DNA from: Streptomyces neyagawaensis | GTDB lineage: Bacteria > Actinomycetota > Actinomycetes > Streptomycetales > Streptomycetaceae | Direction: 5' to 3' | NCBI RefSeq assembly: GCF_023516595.1 | Contig: NZ_JAMGBG010000011.1 | Span: 248,001-312,000, forward strand | Length of the DNA: 64,000 bases | Part shown: piece by piece, positions 8,136-16,575 of the stretch | Layout of the letters: the number at the start of each line of letters is the position of its first letter | How positions within the stretch are numbered: position 1 is the stretch's first letter | Notes under the pieces: model-generated | Databases searched by the model: none | What the model was told of the DNA's origin: nothing | The model's input: the letters and a program-made list of their open reading frames with translations, nothing else | Position numbers and translations under genes: made by a program

Positions 8136-8762
8136 CTAGTGCACACCCTGCGGCCGGAACTGGACGCTGATGCGCGGCCCCACCGCCCGGGTCGACTTCG
8201 GGATCGCGTGGTCCCAGGTGCGCTGGCAGGTGCCGCCCATCACGATCAGATCGCCGTGCCCCAGCGGGAAGCGCAGTGCCTCCCCGCCGCCGTGCGGGCG
8301 CAGGGCGAGATCGCGGGGGTCGCCCACGGACAGGATGGCCACCATCGTGTCCTCGCGGGCGCCTCGCCCGATCCGGTCGCCGTGCCAGGCCACGCTGTCC
8401 CGGCCGTCGCGGTAGTAGCACAGCCCCGCCGTGGCGAACGGCTCGCCAAGTTCCTCGGCGTAGCGGGCGGAGAGCGCGTCCCGGGCCTCCTCCAGGACGG
8501 GGTGCGGCAGCGGGTCGTCGACGCCGTAGAAGGAGAGCAGCCGGGGTACGTCGACGACCTGCTCGTACATCTGCCGCCGCTCGGCCCGCCAGGGCACCTC
8601 CTCGGCGAGCCGTGTGAACAGTGTGTCGGCGCCAGTGAGCCAGCCGGGCAGCAGATCGACCCAGGCGCCGGCGCCAAGCTCGCGCCGCCTCAGCCCGTCG
8701 AGGGGGCCGAGGCGGAGGTCGTCGGACTGGTCGAAGAGGGAGCCCTGGAGGTGCATGGCCAT
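8136..8762 (-). CDS. AlkB-type Fe(II)/2-oxoglutarate dioxygenase
   Basis: Predicted to remove alkyl lesions from nucleic-acid bases by oxidative demethylation. It has 208 residues, the usual AlkB size. Iron ligands are His127 and Asp129 (WHGDR) and His185 (WDHAIPK). Arg197 (GPRISVQFR) should bind 2-oxoglutarate, with Arg203 next in the same strand. The pattern CYYRDGRDSVAWHGD resembles the conserved YxDGxDxxxxHxD stretch of this family. A second ATG two codons in is an equally good start. The cupin gene follows. Confidence 0.85.
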   Translation of the reverse strand: MAMHLQGSLFDQSDDLRLGPLDGLRRRELGAGAWVDLLPGWLTGADTLFTRLAEEVPWRAERRQMYEQVVDVPRLLSFYGVDDPLPHPVLEEARDALSARYAEELGEPFATAGLCYYRDGRDSVAWHGDRIGRGAREDTMVAILSVGDPRDLALRPHGGGEALRFPLGHGDLIVMGGTCQRTWDHAIPKSTRAVGPRISVQFRPQGVH

Positions 8763-8934
8763 AGCAACAGCCTACCTCGACAATAGAAAGCCTGTTCGAT
8801 CACGGGTTCGTGTCGAACGTCGCGTAGGTGACCGGGCTCCCTCGTCGACCCTCCGTAGCGCCTCTGTGACTACGCGCTCGTCGCGGCGCCGACAGAAATG
8901 TGCCCTCACCGGCGCTGCCGGGTCCGCGTTCTCG

Positions 8935-9609
8935 TCAGTGCTGCTGGGCCTGCGCCGTCACCTCGCTCGGCCGTACGACCACGAATCCCTCGCCCTCCAG
9001 CTTCAGCTGCACGGCCTCCCCGGAGCCGCCGCGGAGCATCGAGCCGAACGACTGGGAGCGGTGCAGCGACGTGTGCAGGTGGGCCGTCCAGCCGACCACC
9101 GCGTCCGTGTCGACAAACACCGGGAGCTGCGGCGAGACCGGGATGACGAGCGGGTTGCCGTCGCAGACGAGCCCCAGCTTCCCCTGGCCGGTGAACACGC
9201 TGTTGAACAGCCCGCCACCGGTCATGCCGGCGCCCTTCACCGTCTTGATCTCGTACGACAGCGTGGCATCGAAACACAGCACGTTGCGCCCGTTGACGGT
9301 GAACACATCGCCCGGCTCGATGTCGACGATGAAGCAGTTCTGCGCCTCGTGGGCGAACCAGGCCTCACCCTGACCCCGCACCGCCATCAGCGGCAGGCCC
9401 TCCCCGGTGACGGCGCGCTTGAGCATGCCGCCCACGCCCTGACCCTTGCGTTCGAACTGCAGGTTCCCCCGGAAGGCGATCATCGCGCCCTGCCGCGCGA
9501 GCATCTCACCGTTGACGGCGTACTTGATGGACTTGGCGTTCTGCACACTCATCCCCGGCGCGTACGCCGGCTGGACCATGTGCTCGTTGGAGAAAAGATC
9601 GCTCTTCAT
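8935..9609 (-). CDS. AIM24-family protein
   Basis: A 224-residue protein of the AIM24 (TIGR00266/DUF124-like) beta-barrel family. Recognisable parts are the repeated Gly-rich beta turns, MLARQGAMIAFRGN, an EAWFAHEAQNCFIVDIEPGD segment and a Gly-rich GAGMTGGGLFNSVFTGQGK loop. The biochemical role of the family is unknown; in yeast the relative helps mitochondrial membrane architecture. The start MKSDLFSNEHMV is chosen because it fits the family start. An in-frame codon 36 nt upstream would add an unlikely extension. It is divergent from the Nudix gene. Confidence 0.8.
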   Translation of the reverse strand: MKSDLFSNEHMVQPAYAPGMSVQNAKSIKYAVNGEMLARQGAMIAFRGNLQFERKGQGVGGMLKRAVTGEGLPLMAVRGQGEAWFAHEAQNCFIVDIEPGDVFTVNGRNVLCFDATLSYEIKTVKGAGMTGGGLFNSVFTGQGKLGLVCDGNPLVIPVSPQLPVFVDTDAVVGWTAHLHTSLHRSQSFGSMLRGGSGEAVQLKLEGEGFVVVRPSEVTAQAQQH

Positions 9610-9710
9610 ACCGGCATGCTGGCCCGGAGCCCCGGATTCCGCCAAGCGACGCGCGGAGCAGGGGGATTGAGGTGCCTGGCACCGTTCGGAGCGGAATGGT
9701 AAAAGCGGGC

Positions 9711-10382
9711 ATGACCAAGAAGAACGTCGGCGTCGACATCCCCGACCGGCGGGGCCGCACCGGACTCGACCGCACGGGCCTCGGCCTCACCGGCAACCCG
9801 CGGGTCAGGGTGCGGGACGTGAAACTGCTGTCCTGCCACTGGTACGTGGAGCGCACCACCACCTTCGACTTCCAGCACGCCGACGGCACGTGGAGCACCC
9901 AGGAACGCGAGACGCACGACCGGGGCAACGGCGCCACCGTCCTGCTCTACGACACCGCACGCGAAACCGTCCTCCTCACCCGGCAGTTCCGCTATCCCGT
10001 GTACGTCAACGGCCACACCGACGGCATGCTCGTGGAGACGCCGGGCGGCCTGCTCGACGAGGAGGACGAGCATCCCGAGGTCGCCGTGCGCCGTGAGGTC
10101 GTCGAGGAGACGGGACACACGATCGGCGACATCCAGCACGTCTTCGACGTCTACATGAGCCCCGGCTCCGTCACCGAGCGGATCAGCTTCTTCGCCGCCC
10201 CGTACAGCCCCTCGTCCCGCACCCACGAGGGCGGCGGTCTGGAGGAGGAGGGCGAGGACATCGAACTCGTCGAACTGCCTTTCCGGCGCGCCCTGGAGAT
10301 GATCCGCAGCGGGGAGATCGCCGACGCCAAGACCATCATGCTGCTGCAATGGGCGGCGCTGGAGGGCCCGTTCAAGACGTGA
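9711..10382 (+). CDS. Nudix hydrolase (GDP-mannose / ADP-sugar pyrophosphatase-like)
   Basis: A 223-residue protein resembling NudK/ADP-ribose pyrophosphatases, which split nucleoside diphosphate sugars. An N-terminal beta domain (RDVKLLSCHWYVERTTTFDF) precedes the Nudix box GLLDEEDEHPEVAVRREVVE, which ends ETG. The box has two extra residues after GLLDE compared with the textbook spacing, while REVVEE is intact. It ends with the usual EIADAKTIMLLQWA helix. Start: an ATG 15 nt upstream is also possible. The transcript ends next to a half copy of the long repeat. Confidence 0.82.
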   Translation: MTKKNVGVDIPDRRGRTGLDRTGLGLTGNPRVRVRDVKLLSCHWYVERTTTFDFQHADGTWSTQERETHDRGNGATVLLYDTARETVLLTRQFRYPVYVNGHTDGMLVETPGGLLDEEDEHPEVAVRREVVEETGHTIGDIQHVFDVYMSPGSVTERISFFAAPYSPSSRTHEGGGLEEEGEDIELVELPFRRALEMIRSGEIADAKTIMLLQWAALEGPFKT

Positions 10383-10389
10383 TCCCCCT

Positions 10390-10411
10390 AGCTGGGGCCC
10401 TTCTGATGGAC
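10390..10411. repeat. Solo half-copy of the long inverted-repeat element
   Basis: GGGCCCTTCTGATGGA matches the outer arm of the element at 1797-1959 (its right arm read on the other strand), also preceded by CTAG. It sits between the convergent Nudix and LysR stops, 8 nt after the former. This mirrors the position of the full copy at a gene 3' end. Confidence 0.55.
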
Positions 10412-10421
10412 GCCGTGGCCG

Positions 10422-11330
10422 TCAGGCGCCCTCCAGTGCCTCGGCGGCCTCGGCGGCGACCGCTTCGGCCACCGCGGTCAGTGCCGGGGAGTCCAGCTTC
10501 CACTGCTGCCAGAACAGCGGGGCGTCCATGGCCCGCTCCGGGGCCAGGCCGACCAGCCGTCCCGCCGCGAGCAGCGGCTCCGCCTGGGTGGCGGGCACCA
10601 TCCCCCAGCCCATCCCGCCGGCCACCGCGTCGACGAAGCCCTCCGACGTCGGCACGTAGTGCCGTCGCGCCGAGGCAGGGCGGCCTCCGGTCAGCCGCCG
10701 TACGAAGGCGTCCTGGAACTCGTCCCGCCGGTCGAAGAACACCACCGGCGCGTCGACGATCGCCTCCTCCAGCGGCACTTCCGATCCGCCGCCGAACCAC
10801 CGCCGGGCGAAGGTCGGAGCCGCGACGGGCAGATACCGCATCCGCCCGAGGGCCCGCACGGAGCAGCCGGCCACGGCGTCCGGCGCCGAGGTGACCGCGG
10901 CCATCACCAGCCCCTCGCGCAGCAGCCGGGCCGTGTGCTGCTCGTCCTCGCGCAGCAGCTCGTAAAAGGGCCGCAGCTCCTCCGGCACCCGGGTCAGGGC
11001 GGGCAGGAACCAGGTGGCCAGCGAGTCCGCGTTCACCGCGATCGACACCCGGGTCGCCTCGACGGTGCCCGTCATGCCGAGCGCGGCGTGCGCGTCGTGC
11101 TCCAGCCGGGACAGCTGGCGTGCGAACCGCACGATCACCTCGCCCGACTCGGTGGGCCGTACCGGCTTCTCCCGAATCAGCAGGACCCGGCCCACACGCT
11201 GCTCCAGGGCCTTGACCCGCTGGCTGACCGCCGACGGCGTCACATGCAGCGCGCCGGCCGCGGCGTCAAACGTGCCCTCGTCCACCACGGCCAGCAGGGT
11301 CCGGACGAGATCGAGCGGAAGCTGGGACAT
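10422..11330 (-). CDS. argP: LysR-family regulator ArgP/LysG type
   Basis: A 302-residue regulator. The N-terminal winged helix (DLVRTLLAVVDEGTFDAAAGALHVTPSAVSQRVKALE, broken up here as family hallmark at 6-45) is followed by a periplasmic-binding-like effector domain. Motifs such as VSQRVKALEQRVG and the length are typical of ArgP/IciA, which senses lysine and arginine. It is divergent from a LysE-type exporter across 69 bp, the classical argP-argO / lysG-lysE layout, so it very likely activates that exporter. The ATG is chosen; a GTG one codon upstream is possible. Confidence 0.88.
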   Translation of the reverse strand: MSQLPLDLVRTLLAVVDEGTFDAAAGALHVTPSAVSQRVKALEQRVGRVLLIREKPVRPTESGEVIVRFARQLSRLEHDAHAALGMTGTVEATRVSIAVNADSLATWFLPALTRVPEELRPFYELLREDEQHTARLLREGLVMAAVTSAPDAVAGCSVRALGRMRYLPVAAPTFARRWFGGGSEVPLEEAIVDAPVVFFDRRDEFQDAFVRRLTGGRPASARRHYVPTSEGFVDAVAGGMGWGMVPATQAEPLLAAGRLVGLAPERAMDAPLFWQQWKLDSPALTAVAEAVAAEAAEALEGA

Positions 11331-11337
11331 CACGATG

Positions 11338-11363
11338 GCTAATGATACGTAAGAATCCTTAGC
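11338..11363. promoter_or_regulatory. Probable ArgP/LysG operator
   Basis: The interrupted inverted repeat GCTAA-N16-TTAGC lies within the 69-bp divergent region. It is A/T-rich relative to flanks and positioned to overlap the regulator promoter and lie upstream of the exporter -10 box. Confidence 0.45.
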
Positions 11364-11386
11364 TGTACGAATGGCGCCGGATTTCC

Positions 11387-11400
11387 TAGCGTCGACCCTG
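11387..11400 (+). promoter_or_regulatory. Leaderless promoter of the LysE exporter
   Basis: TAGCGT (11387-11392) fits the actinobacterial -10 form TANNNT. Seven bases later comes the GTG start at 11400, with no Shine-Dalgarno between, so transcription probably begins at the start codon. Confidence 0.4.
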
Positions 11401-12017
11401 TGATCAGCGAAATGACCGCCCTCAGCGCCGGATTCGGCACCGGCCTCTCCCTCATCGTCGCCATCGGCGCCCAGAACGCCTTCGTCCTGCGTCAGGGACT
11501 GCACCGGGACGCGGTGCTCCCGGTCGTGGCGATCTGCGCCCTGTCCGACGCGGTGCTGATCGCGCTCGGCGTCGCCGGGGTCGGCGCCGTGGTCGTCGCC
11601 TGGCCGGCCGTCCTCACCGCGGTCGCTCTCGTCGGCGGCGGCTTCCTCATCGTGTACGGCATCCTCGCCGCACGGCGCGCGCTCAGGCCCGCCGGTGAGG
11701 CGCTGCGGGCCGGCGGCGGAACGGCCGGCTCGGTGCGCCGGGCCGTCCTCACCTGTCTGGCGCTGACCTGGCTGAACCCGCACGTCTACCTCGACACCGT
11801 CTTCCTGGTCGGTTCCATCGCCGCCGACCGTGGCCCCCTGCGCTGGACCTTCGGCATCGGCGCGGCCCTGGCGAGCCTGTGCTGGTTCGCCGCCCTCGGG
11901 TTCGGCGCCCGACTCCTCAGCCGCTACCTGTCCCGCCCCGAGGCGTGGCGCGCCCTGGACGGCCTGGTCGCCGTCACCATGCTCGTCCTCGGCGGCATGC
12001 TGATCGTCGGGGCGTGA
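11400..12017 (+). CDS. LysE/ArgO-type amino-acid exporter
   Basis: A 205-residue inner-membrane exporter with about six hydrophobic helices. The family signature is GFGTGLSLIVAIGAQNAFVLRQG split over residues 10-32, and CLALTWLNPHVYLDT carries the conserved LNPHVYLD motif. It should export lysine and/or arginine when intracellular levels are high. It is divergent from the ArgP-like activator. The GTG is preferred because of the leaderless -10 position; an ATG four codons in is the alternative. Confidence 0.88.
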   Translation: MISEMTALSAGFGTGLSLIVAIGAQNAFVLRQGLHRDAVLPVVAICALSDAVLIALGVAGVGAVVVAWPAVLTAVALVGGGFLIVYGILAARRALRPAGEALRAGGGTAGSVRRAVLTCLALTWLNPHVYLDTVFLVGSIAADRGPLRWTFGIGAALASLCWFAALGFGARLLSRYLSRPEAWRALDGLVAVTMLVLGGMLIVGA

Positions 12018-12165
12018 GCGGGGGAGCGGCGCATCGTCGGCGGCACCGGGAATGGTGGGCGCGCCCTCGACGACAGCATGTGAGACATCGGAGAAACCGG
12101 CTGTCCCGGCGGTGGTGATCTCCGCGATAGTGGTGCCCTTGTCAAAAGATGTATCGAGCAACGGG

Positions 12166-13488
12166 ATGCGCGTGGACACCACCAAGAGCACCGGCGACGA
12201 GACCACCCCGGAAGGCGACTCCGAGGCCGTGCCCCGCGGCGGCTGGCGCCGCTTCGCGATGGACACCCGCCCGCTGCGCCGCCCCGCCTACCGGCGTCTG
12301 TGGTCCTCCACCGTCGTCACGGCGGTCGGCAGTCAGATGACGGCCGTCGCCGTGCCCAAGCAGATCTACGACATCACCGGCTCCTCGGCCTGGGTCGGCT
12401 ACGCGAGCCTCGCCGGACTCCTCCCCATGGTGATCTTCGCGCTGTGGGGAGGTGCCGTCGCCGACAGCGTGGACCGCCGCACCCTGCTCCTGGTCACCAA
12501 CACCGGGATCGCCGTCACGTCGGTGCTGTTCTGGGTCCAGGCCGTCACCGGCCTCGCGTCGGTGTGGGTGCTGATGGTGCTCCTCGCCGTCCAGCAGGCG
12601 TTCTTCGGCCTCAACTCACCCGCCCGCAACGCCTCCATCGCCCGTCTCGTCCCCGCCGGTGAACTGGCCGCGGCGGCGGCCCTCGGCTCGACCGTGATGC
12701 AACTCGGCCTGGTGGCAGGCCCGTTGCTCGCCGGCGCCCTCATCCCGGTGATCGGCCTGGCCGAGCTGTATCTGATCGACGCCCTCGCCCTGTGCGTCAC
12801 CCTGTGGGCGGTCCACAAGCTGCCCGCCCTGCCGCCCCTGGACTCCTCCACGACGCGGCGCGCCGGCTGGCGGGAGGTCGCCGCCGGTTTCCGCTACATC
12901 GCCCTGCACAAGGTGCTGTTGCTGTCGTTCCTCGCCGACATCATCGCGATGGTCCTCGGCATGCCGCGCGCCCTGTTCCCGCAGCTCGCCGACACCACGT
13001 ACGCCCCCTACGGCGAAGGGCTGGCCCTCGGCCTGCTGTTCGCCGCCATCCCGATCGGGGCCGTCCTCGGCGGGCTGACGTCCGGCACCTTCTCCCGTTC
13101 GTCCCGGCACGGCCTGATGGTCATCCTCGCCGTCCTGGCCTGGGGCGCGGCCATCACCGGGTTCGGGCTGAGCACCAGCCTGTGGGTCGCCGTGGCGTTC
13201 CTCGTCGCCGCCGGTGTCGCGGACATGGTGTCCATGGTGTTCCGCGGCGCCATCCTGCTGTCCGCCGCCACCGACGAGATGCGCGGCCGCATGCAGGGCG
13301 TCTTCACCGTGGTCGTGGCCGGCGGCCCCCGCCTCGCCGACGTCCTGCACGGCACCGCCGGTTCGGCCTTCGGCGCCCGTACGGCCGTGGCGGGCGGCGG
13401 CCTGCTGGTCGTCGCTGCCGTCCTGCTCCTCGCGACGGTCACCCCGGCCCTGCGGCGCTACCGGATATCGGGGGAGGAACGCCCTTGA
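12166..13488 (+). CDS. MFS exporter (EntS-like, 12 TM)
   Basis: A 440-residue major facilitator of the enterobactin-exporter/DUF894 type. After a short polar N-terminus the first helix is RLWSSTVVTAVGSQMTAVAV. GGAVADSVDRRTLLLVTN is the loop 2-3 motif and NSPARNASIARLVPAGEL is the typical EntS-like central loop. Twelve membrane segments can be counted. The substrate is unknown; relatives export siderophores or drugs. An upstream in-frame start 114 nt earlier would add a poorly conserved stretch. The aldo/keto reductase gene follows 52 nt later. Confidence 0.8.
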   Translation: MRVDTTKSTGDETTPEGDSEAVPRGGWRRFAMDTRPLRRPAYRRLWSSTVVTAVGSQMTAVAVPKQIYDITGSSAWVGYASLAGLLPMVIFALWGGAVADSVDRRTLLLVTNTGIAVTSVLFWVQAVTGLASVWVLMVLLAVQQAFFGLNSPARNASIARLVPAGELAAAAALGSTVMQLGLVAGPLLAGALIPVIGLAELYLIDALALCVTLWAVHKLPALPPLDSSTTRRAGWREVAAGFRYIALHKVLLLSFLADIIAMVLGMPRALFPQLADTTYAPYGEGLALGLLFAAIPIGAVLGGLTSGTFSRSSRHGLMVILAVLAWGAAITGFGLSTSLWVAVAFLVAAGVADMVSMVFRGAILLSAATDEMRGRMQGVFTVVVAGGPRLADVLHGTAGSAFGARTAVAGGGLLVVAAVLLLATVTPALRRYRISGEERP

Positions 13489-13540
13489 TCCTGCGTACGC
13501 TGCCCGTCAGGCGCACACCCCACAGGCAGGAGTACTGACG

Positions 13541-14509
13541 ATGGAGTACGTGAAGCTCGGTTCGACGGGTCTGGACGTGTCCCGGATCTGCGTGGGATGC
13601 ATGAGTTTCGGGCTCCCCGATCGAGGCACGCACGAGTGGACGTTGGACGAGGAGGCGTCCCGCCCGCTGATCCGTCGGGCGCTGGACGCCGGGCTCAACT
13701 TCTTCGACACGGCGAACGTCTACTCCGACGGCACCAGCGAGGAGATCGTCGGCAGCGCCCTCGCCGAGTTCGCGCGGCGCGACGAGATCGTGATCGCCAC
13801 CAAGGTCAACGGCGCCATGCACCAGGGCCCCAACGCCTGGGGGCTGTCCCGCAAGGCGATCATGACGGAGATCGACAACAGCCTGCGCCGCCTCGGCACC
13901 GACTACGTGGACCTCTACCAGATCCACCGCTTCGACCCGAACACTCCGGTCGAGGAGACGATGGAGGCCCTGCACGACGTGGTGAAGGCGGGCAAGGCCC
14001 GCTACATCGGGGCGAGTTCCATGTACGCGTGGCAGTTCTCGAAGATGCAGTACACGGCCCGGACGAACGGCTGGACGCGGTTCGTGTCCATGCAGAACCA
14101 CTACAACCTCCTCTACCGCGAGGAGGAGAGGGAGATGCTGCCGCTGTGCGAGGACCAGAGCGTGGCCACGCTGCCCTGGAGCCCGCTGGCCCGCGGACGT
14201 CTCACCCGCGACTGGGGCACCGTCACCGAACGCACCGAGGCCGACAACTTCGGCAGGACCCTCTACCAGGAGGGCGACCGTGAGACCGTCGACGCGGTCA
14301 CCCGGATCGCCGGCGAGCGCGGCGTCCCCCGCGCCCGGATCGCCCTCGCCTGGCTGCTGGGCCGGCCCACCGTCACCGCCCCCATCGTCGGCGCCACCAA
14401 GCCCCACCACCTCGACGACGCGGTGGCCGCCCTCGACATCACCCTCACCGAGAAGGAGATCGAGGAGCTGGAGCGGCCCTACACGCCCCGCGCGATCAGC
14501 GGCCACTGA
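13541..14509 (+). CDS. Aldo/keto reductase
   Basis: A 322-residue NADP(H)-dependent reductase of the AKR (YajO/tas-like) type. The catalytic tetrad is visible: Asp56 and Tyr61 (FFDTANVYSDG), Lys88 (IATKVNG) and His129 (DLYQIHRFD). The C-terminal cofactor segment is PIVGATKPHHLDDAV. GCAGGAG lies 8 nt before the ATG. It probably reduces carbonyls on small metabolites; the physiological substrate is unknown. Confidence 0.9.
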   Translation: MEYVKLGSTGLDVSRICVGCMSFGLPDRGTHEWTLDEEASRPLIRRALDAGLNFFDTANVYSDGTSEEIVGSALAEFARRDEIVIATKVNGAMHQGPNAWGLSRKAIMTEIDNSLRRLGTDYVDLYQIHRFDPNTPVEETMEALHDVVKAGKARYIGASSMYAWQFSKMQYTARTNGWTRFVSMQNHYNLLYREEEREMLPLCEDQSVATLPWSPLARGRLTRDWGTVTERTEADNFGRTLYQEGDRETVDAVTRIAGERGVPRARIALAWLLGRPTVTAPIVGATKPHHLDDAVAALDITLTEKEIEELERPYTPRAISGH

Positions 14510-14602
14510 GCCCCGTCCGCCCCTGGACGAGACGCAGGGTGCGGGCGTCCGCGGGCCGAACCGATCGACGGTCGGTGCGCGGATGTCCGCCCGGAGGGCG
14601 GG

Positions 14603-15103
14603 TCAGGGCCGGGTGTACTCCTGGCGCACGGTCGTGGCGAGCCGGGTCAGCGCCTCCTCGGCGCCCTCCCGGTCGGTCTTGTCCAGCAGCGCGAGAGCGT
14701 CCGCCGCGGCCAGCCGCACCCGCTGCGGCACCTCGTCCAGGGCGGCCATCCGGTACGCGATCGTGCGCCGGGCCTCACGCTCCTCGGCGGTCACCCCGAA
14801 CGGCCCGGTACGGGGGAAGACCGCGGCCTCGTACGCGGTCACATGGATGAGCACCCCGTGCGCGATCCCCTCGGCGTATCCCCGCTGCCCCGCCTGACGC
14901 TGCGCCATGGCGAAGTGCGCCATCGCCCGCCGCCGCACGATGAGCGACCCCACCATGCCCACCAGACCCGCGCACACCGCCGCGCCCAGCGCGACGAGGC
15001 CACCGCCGAGCAGCGCGCCGATGAGAGCGCCGCCCGCCATGAGCAGACAGGTCAGCCCGGTGGTCAGCATCAGCAGGGCGCGTGCGGGAGTGAGCGAGGC
15101 CAT
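14603..15103 (-). CDS. Small membrane protein, unknown function
   Basis: A 166-residue protein with two adjacent membrane helices at about 10-28 and 32-52 (LLMLTTGLTCLLMAGGALIG, LGAAVCAGLVGMVG). An amphipathic cytosolic domain follows, rich in Arg/Glu/Ala (EEREARRTIAYRMAALDEVPQRV). I do not recognise the family. The start MASLTPARALL is chosen because it places the first helix normally; an in-frame start 69 nt upstream is less likely. Confidence 0.6.
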   Translation of the reverse strand: MASLTPARALLMLTTGLTCLLMAGGALIGALLGGGLVALGAAVCAGLVGMVGSLIVRRRAMAHFAMAQRQAGQRGYAEGIAHGVLIHVTAYEAAVFPRTGPFGVTAEEREARRTIAYRMAALDEVPQRVRLAAADALALLDKTDREGAEEALTRLATTVRQEYTRP

Positions 15104-15375
15104 GGCGTGCAGTCTCTCAGCTCCACGACCGGCCCCCCAAGCCGATTCCGCCGAGCGCTGACGGCGGGTCACACCGAATCACACTCGCGACGGCGGGGCG
15201 CGCCGGCTGGCGGAAGGTCGCGACGGCTGCCGGAAGGTCGTACCGGTTGGTAGGACCCCGGTCCGCGGTCGCCGGCCCCCGGCACCGCCAGTGGCGATGG
15301 CCTGCGAGGGACCGGCCCCGGCGGTCAACTACCCGCCTTCGGGCGAAGATCGAGCGTCGGCATAGGGTGTCGTCC
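15104..15375. other. Intergenic region upstream of leader ORF and mraY
   Basis: About 270 bp, divergent promoters expected. GGCTGGCGGAAGGTCGCGACGG and a partial copy GGCTGCCGGAAGGTCG (around 15207-15241) form an imperfect direct repeat of about 30-bp period. No gene is convincing here. Confidence 0.4.
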
Positions 15376-15378
15376 GTG
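15363..15378 (+). promoter_or_regulatory. Leaderless promoter of the mraY leader ORF
   Basis: TAGGGT (15363-15368) fits TANNNT and is followed by exactly seven bases and then GTG (15376). No Shine-Dalgarno precedes the GTG. A -35 could not be identified with confidence. Confidence 0.4.
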
Positions 15379-15447
15379 ACCGCCCGCGAGTTCGACGAGG
15401 CGGTCGCCGACCAGAGTGAGGCCGAGGGGGAGACCGCCGACCCATGA
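15376..15447 (+). CDS. 23-codon leader ORF overlapping mraY
   Basis: GTG-started ORF encoding an acidic 23-residue peptide (VTAREFDEAVADQSEAEGE plus TADP). Its stop overlaps the mraY start as ATGA. It is probably leaderless, with -10 seven bases upstream. It could couple mraY translation to its own translation or act as a regulatory leader. It is too short to judge by codon bias alone, so the call rests on the promoter geometry and the overlap. Confidence 0.4.
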   Translation: MTAREFDEAVADQSEAEGETADP

Positions 15448-16511
15448 ACCAGATCCTGTACGCCGGGGCCATAGGCCTGTTCCTGACGCTCATCGGCACA
15501 CCCCTGCTGATCAAGCTGCTGGCCCGCAAGGGATACGGCCAGTACATCCGCGACGACGGCCCCCGCGAGCACGCCAGCAAGCGCGGCACCCCGACCATGG
15601 GCGGCATCGCCTTCATCCTGGCCACCGTGGTCGCCTACGCCCTGACCAAGATCCTCACCGGTGAGGCACCCACCTACCCCGGTGTCCTGGTGCTGTTCCT
15701 GATGGCGGGCATGGGCGTCGTCGGCTTCCTCGACGACTACATCAAGATCGTCAAACGGCGTTCGCTGGGGCTGCGGGCCGGGGCGAAGATGGCCGGCCAG
15801 CTGATCGTCGGCATCGTCTTCGCCGTGCTGGCCATCCGGTTCGCGGACGAGCGGGGCCAGACACCCGCCTCGCTCAAGCTGTCCTTCGTCACGGACTTCG
15901 GCTGGACCATCGGGCCGGTCCTGTTCGTCGTCTGGGCACTGTTCATGATCCTCGCCATGTCGAACGGCGTGAACCTCACCGACGGACTGGACGGACTGGC
16001 GACCGGCGCGTCCGTCATGGTCTTCGGCGGCTACACCTTCATCGGTCTGTGGCAGTTCCAGAACTCCTGCGCCAACGCCATGGAACTCACCGACCCCGCC
16101 TCCTGCATCGAGGTCCGCGATCCGCTCGACCTGGCCGTCGTCGCCGCCGCGCTGATGGGCGCCTGCTTCGGGTTCCTGTGGTGGAACACCTCACCGGCCA
16201 AGATCTTCATGGGCGACACCGGGTCGCTCGCCCTCGGCGGCGCGCTCGCGGGCCTCGCCATCTGCTCCCGCACCGAGCTGCTGCTCGTGGTGCTCGGCGG
16301 GCTCTTCGTCCTGATCACCCTGTCCGTGATCATCCAGGTCGGTTCGTTCAAGCTGACCGGCCGACGGGTCTTCCGGATGGCCCCGCTGCAACACCACTTC
16401 GAACTCAAGGGCTGGTCCGAAGTCCTGGTCGTCGTCCGCTTCTGGACCATCCAGGGCATCTGCGTGATCGTCGGCCTCGGCCTCTTCTACACGGGCTGGG
16501 CGGCGGGCTGA
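15444..16511 (+). CDS. mraY: Phospho-N-acetylmuramoyl-pentapeptide transferase (orphan MraY)
   Basis: Transfers phospho-MurNAc-pentapeptide to undecaprenyl phosphate, making lipid I at the membrane. It has 355 residues, normal for MraY, with ten expected membrane helices. Active-site residues are intact: Asp97/Asp98 (FLDDYIK), Asp180 (NLTDGLDG), Asp258 (FMGDTGSLALGG) and His317/His318 (PLQHHFELKGW). It is unusual in lying outside any dcw division/cell-wall cluster: no mur or fts gene is near. It is therefore probably a second copy, perhaps conferring tolerance to an MraY inhibitor. GAGGGGGAG upstream serves as SD inside the leader ORF. Confidence 0.92.
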   Translation: MNQILYAGAIGLFLTLIGTPLLIKLLARKGYGQYIRDDGPREHASKRGTPTMGGIAFILATVVAYALTKILTGEAPTYPGVLVLFLMAGMGVVGFLDDYIKIVKRRSLGLRAGAKMAGQLIVGIVFAVLAIRFADERGQTPASLKLSFVTDFGWTIGPVLFVVWALFMILAMSNGVNLTDGLDGLATGASVMVFGGYTFIGLWQFQNSCANAMELTDPASCIEVRDPLDLAVVAAALMGACFGFLWWNTSPAKIFMGDTGSLALGGALAGLAICSRTELLLVVLGGLFVLITLSVIIQVGSFKLTGRRVFRMAPLQHHFELKGWSEVLVVVRFWTIQGICVIVGLGLFYTGWAAG

Positions 16512-16536
16512 TCTGCCGGCTGACAGGCCGACCGAC

Positions 16537-16564
16537 CCGACGGGGCGCGGCGAAGTCCCGTCGG
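16537..16564. terminator. Bidirectional hairpin between mraY and GNAT gene
   Basis: CCGACGGG (16537-16544) pairs with CCCGTCGG (16557-16564) with a 12-nt loop, between two convergent genes. There is no clear T-run. Confidence 0.5.
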
Positions 16565-16575
16565 CTGCCCGGCGG

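Noticed and set aside
12052..12165. An N-terminal extension of the MFS exporter
   Set aside because: The extra 38 codons have no family-like sequence, and the ATG at 12166 puts the first helix at the usual distance.
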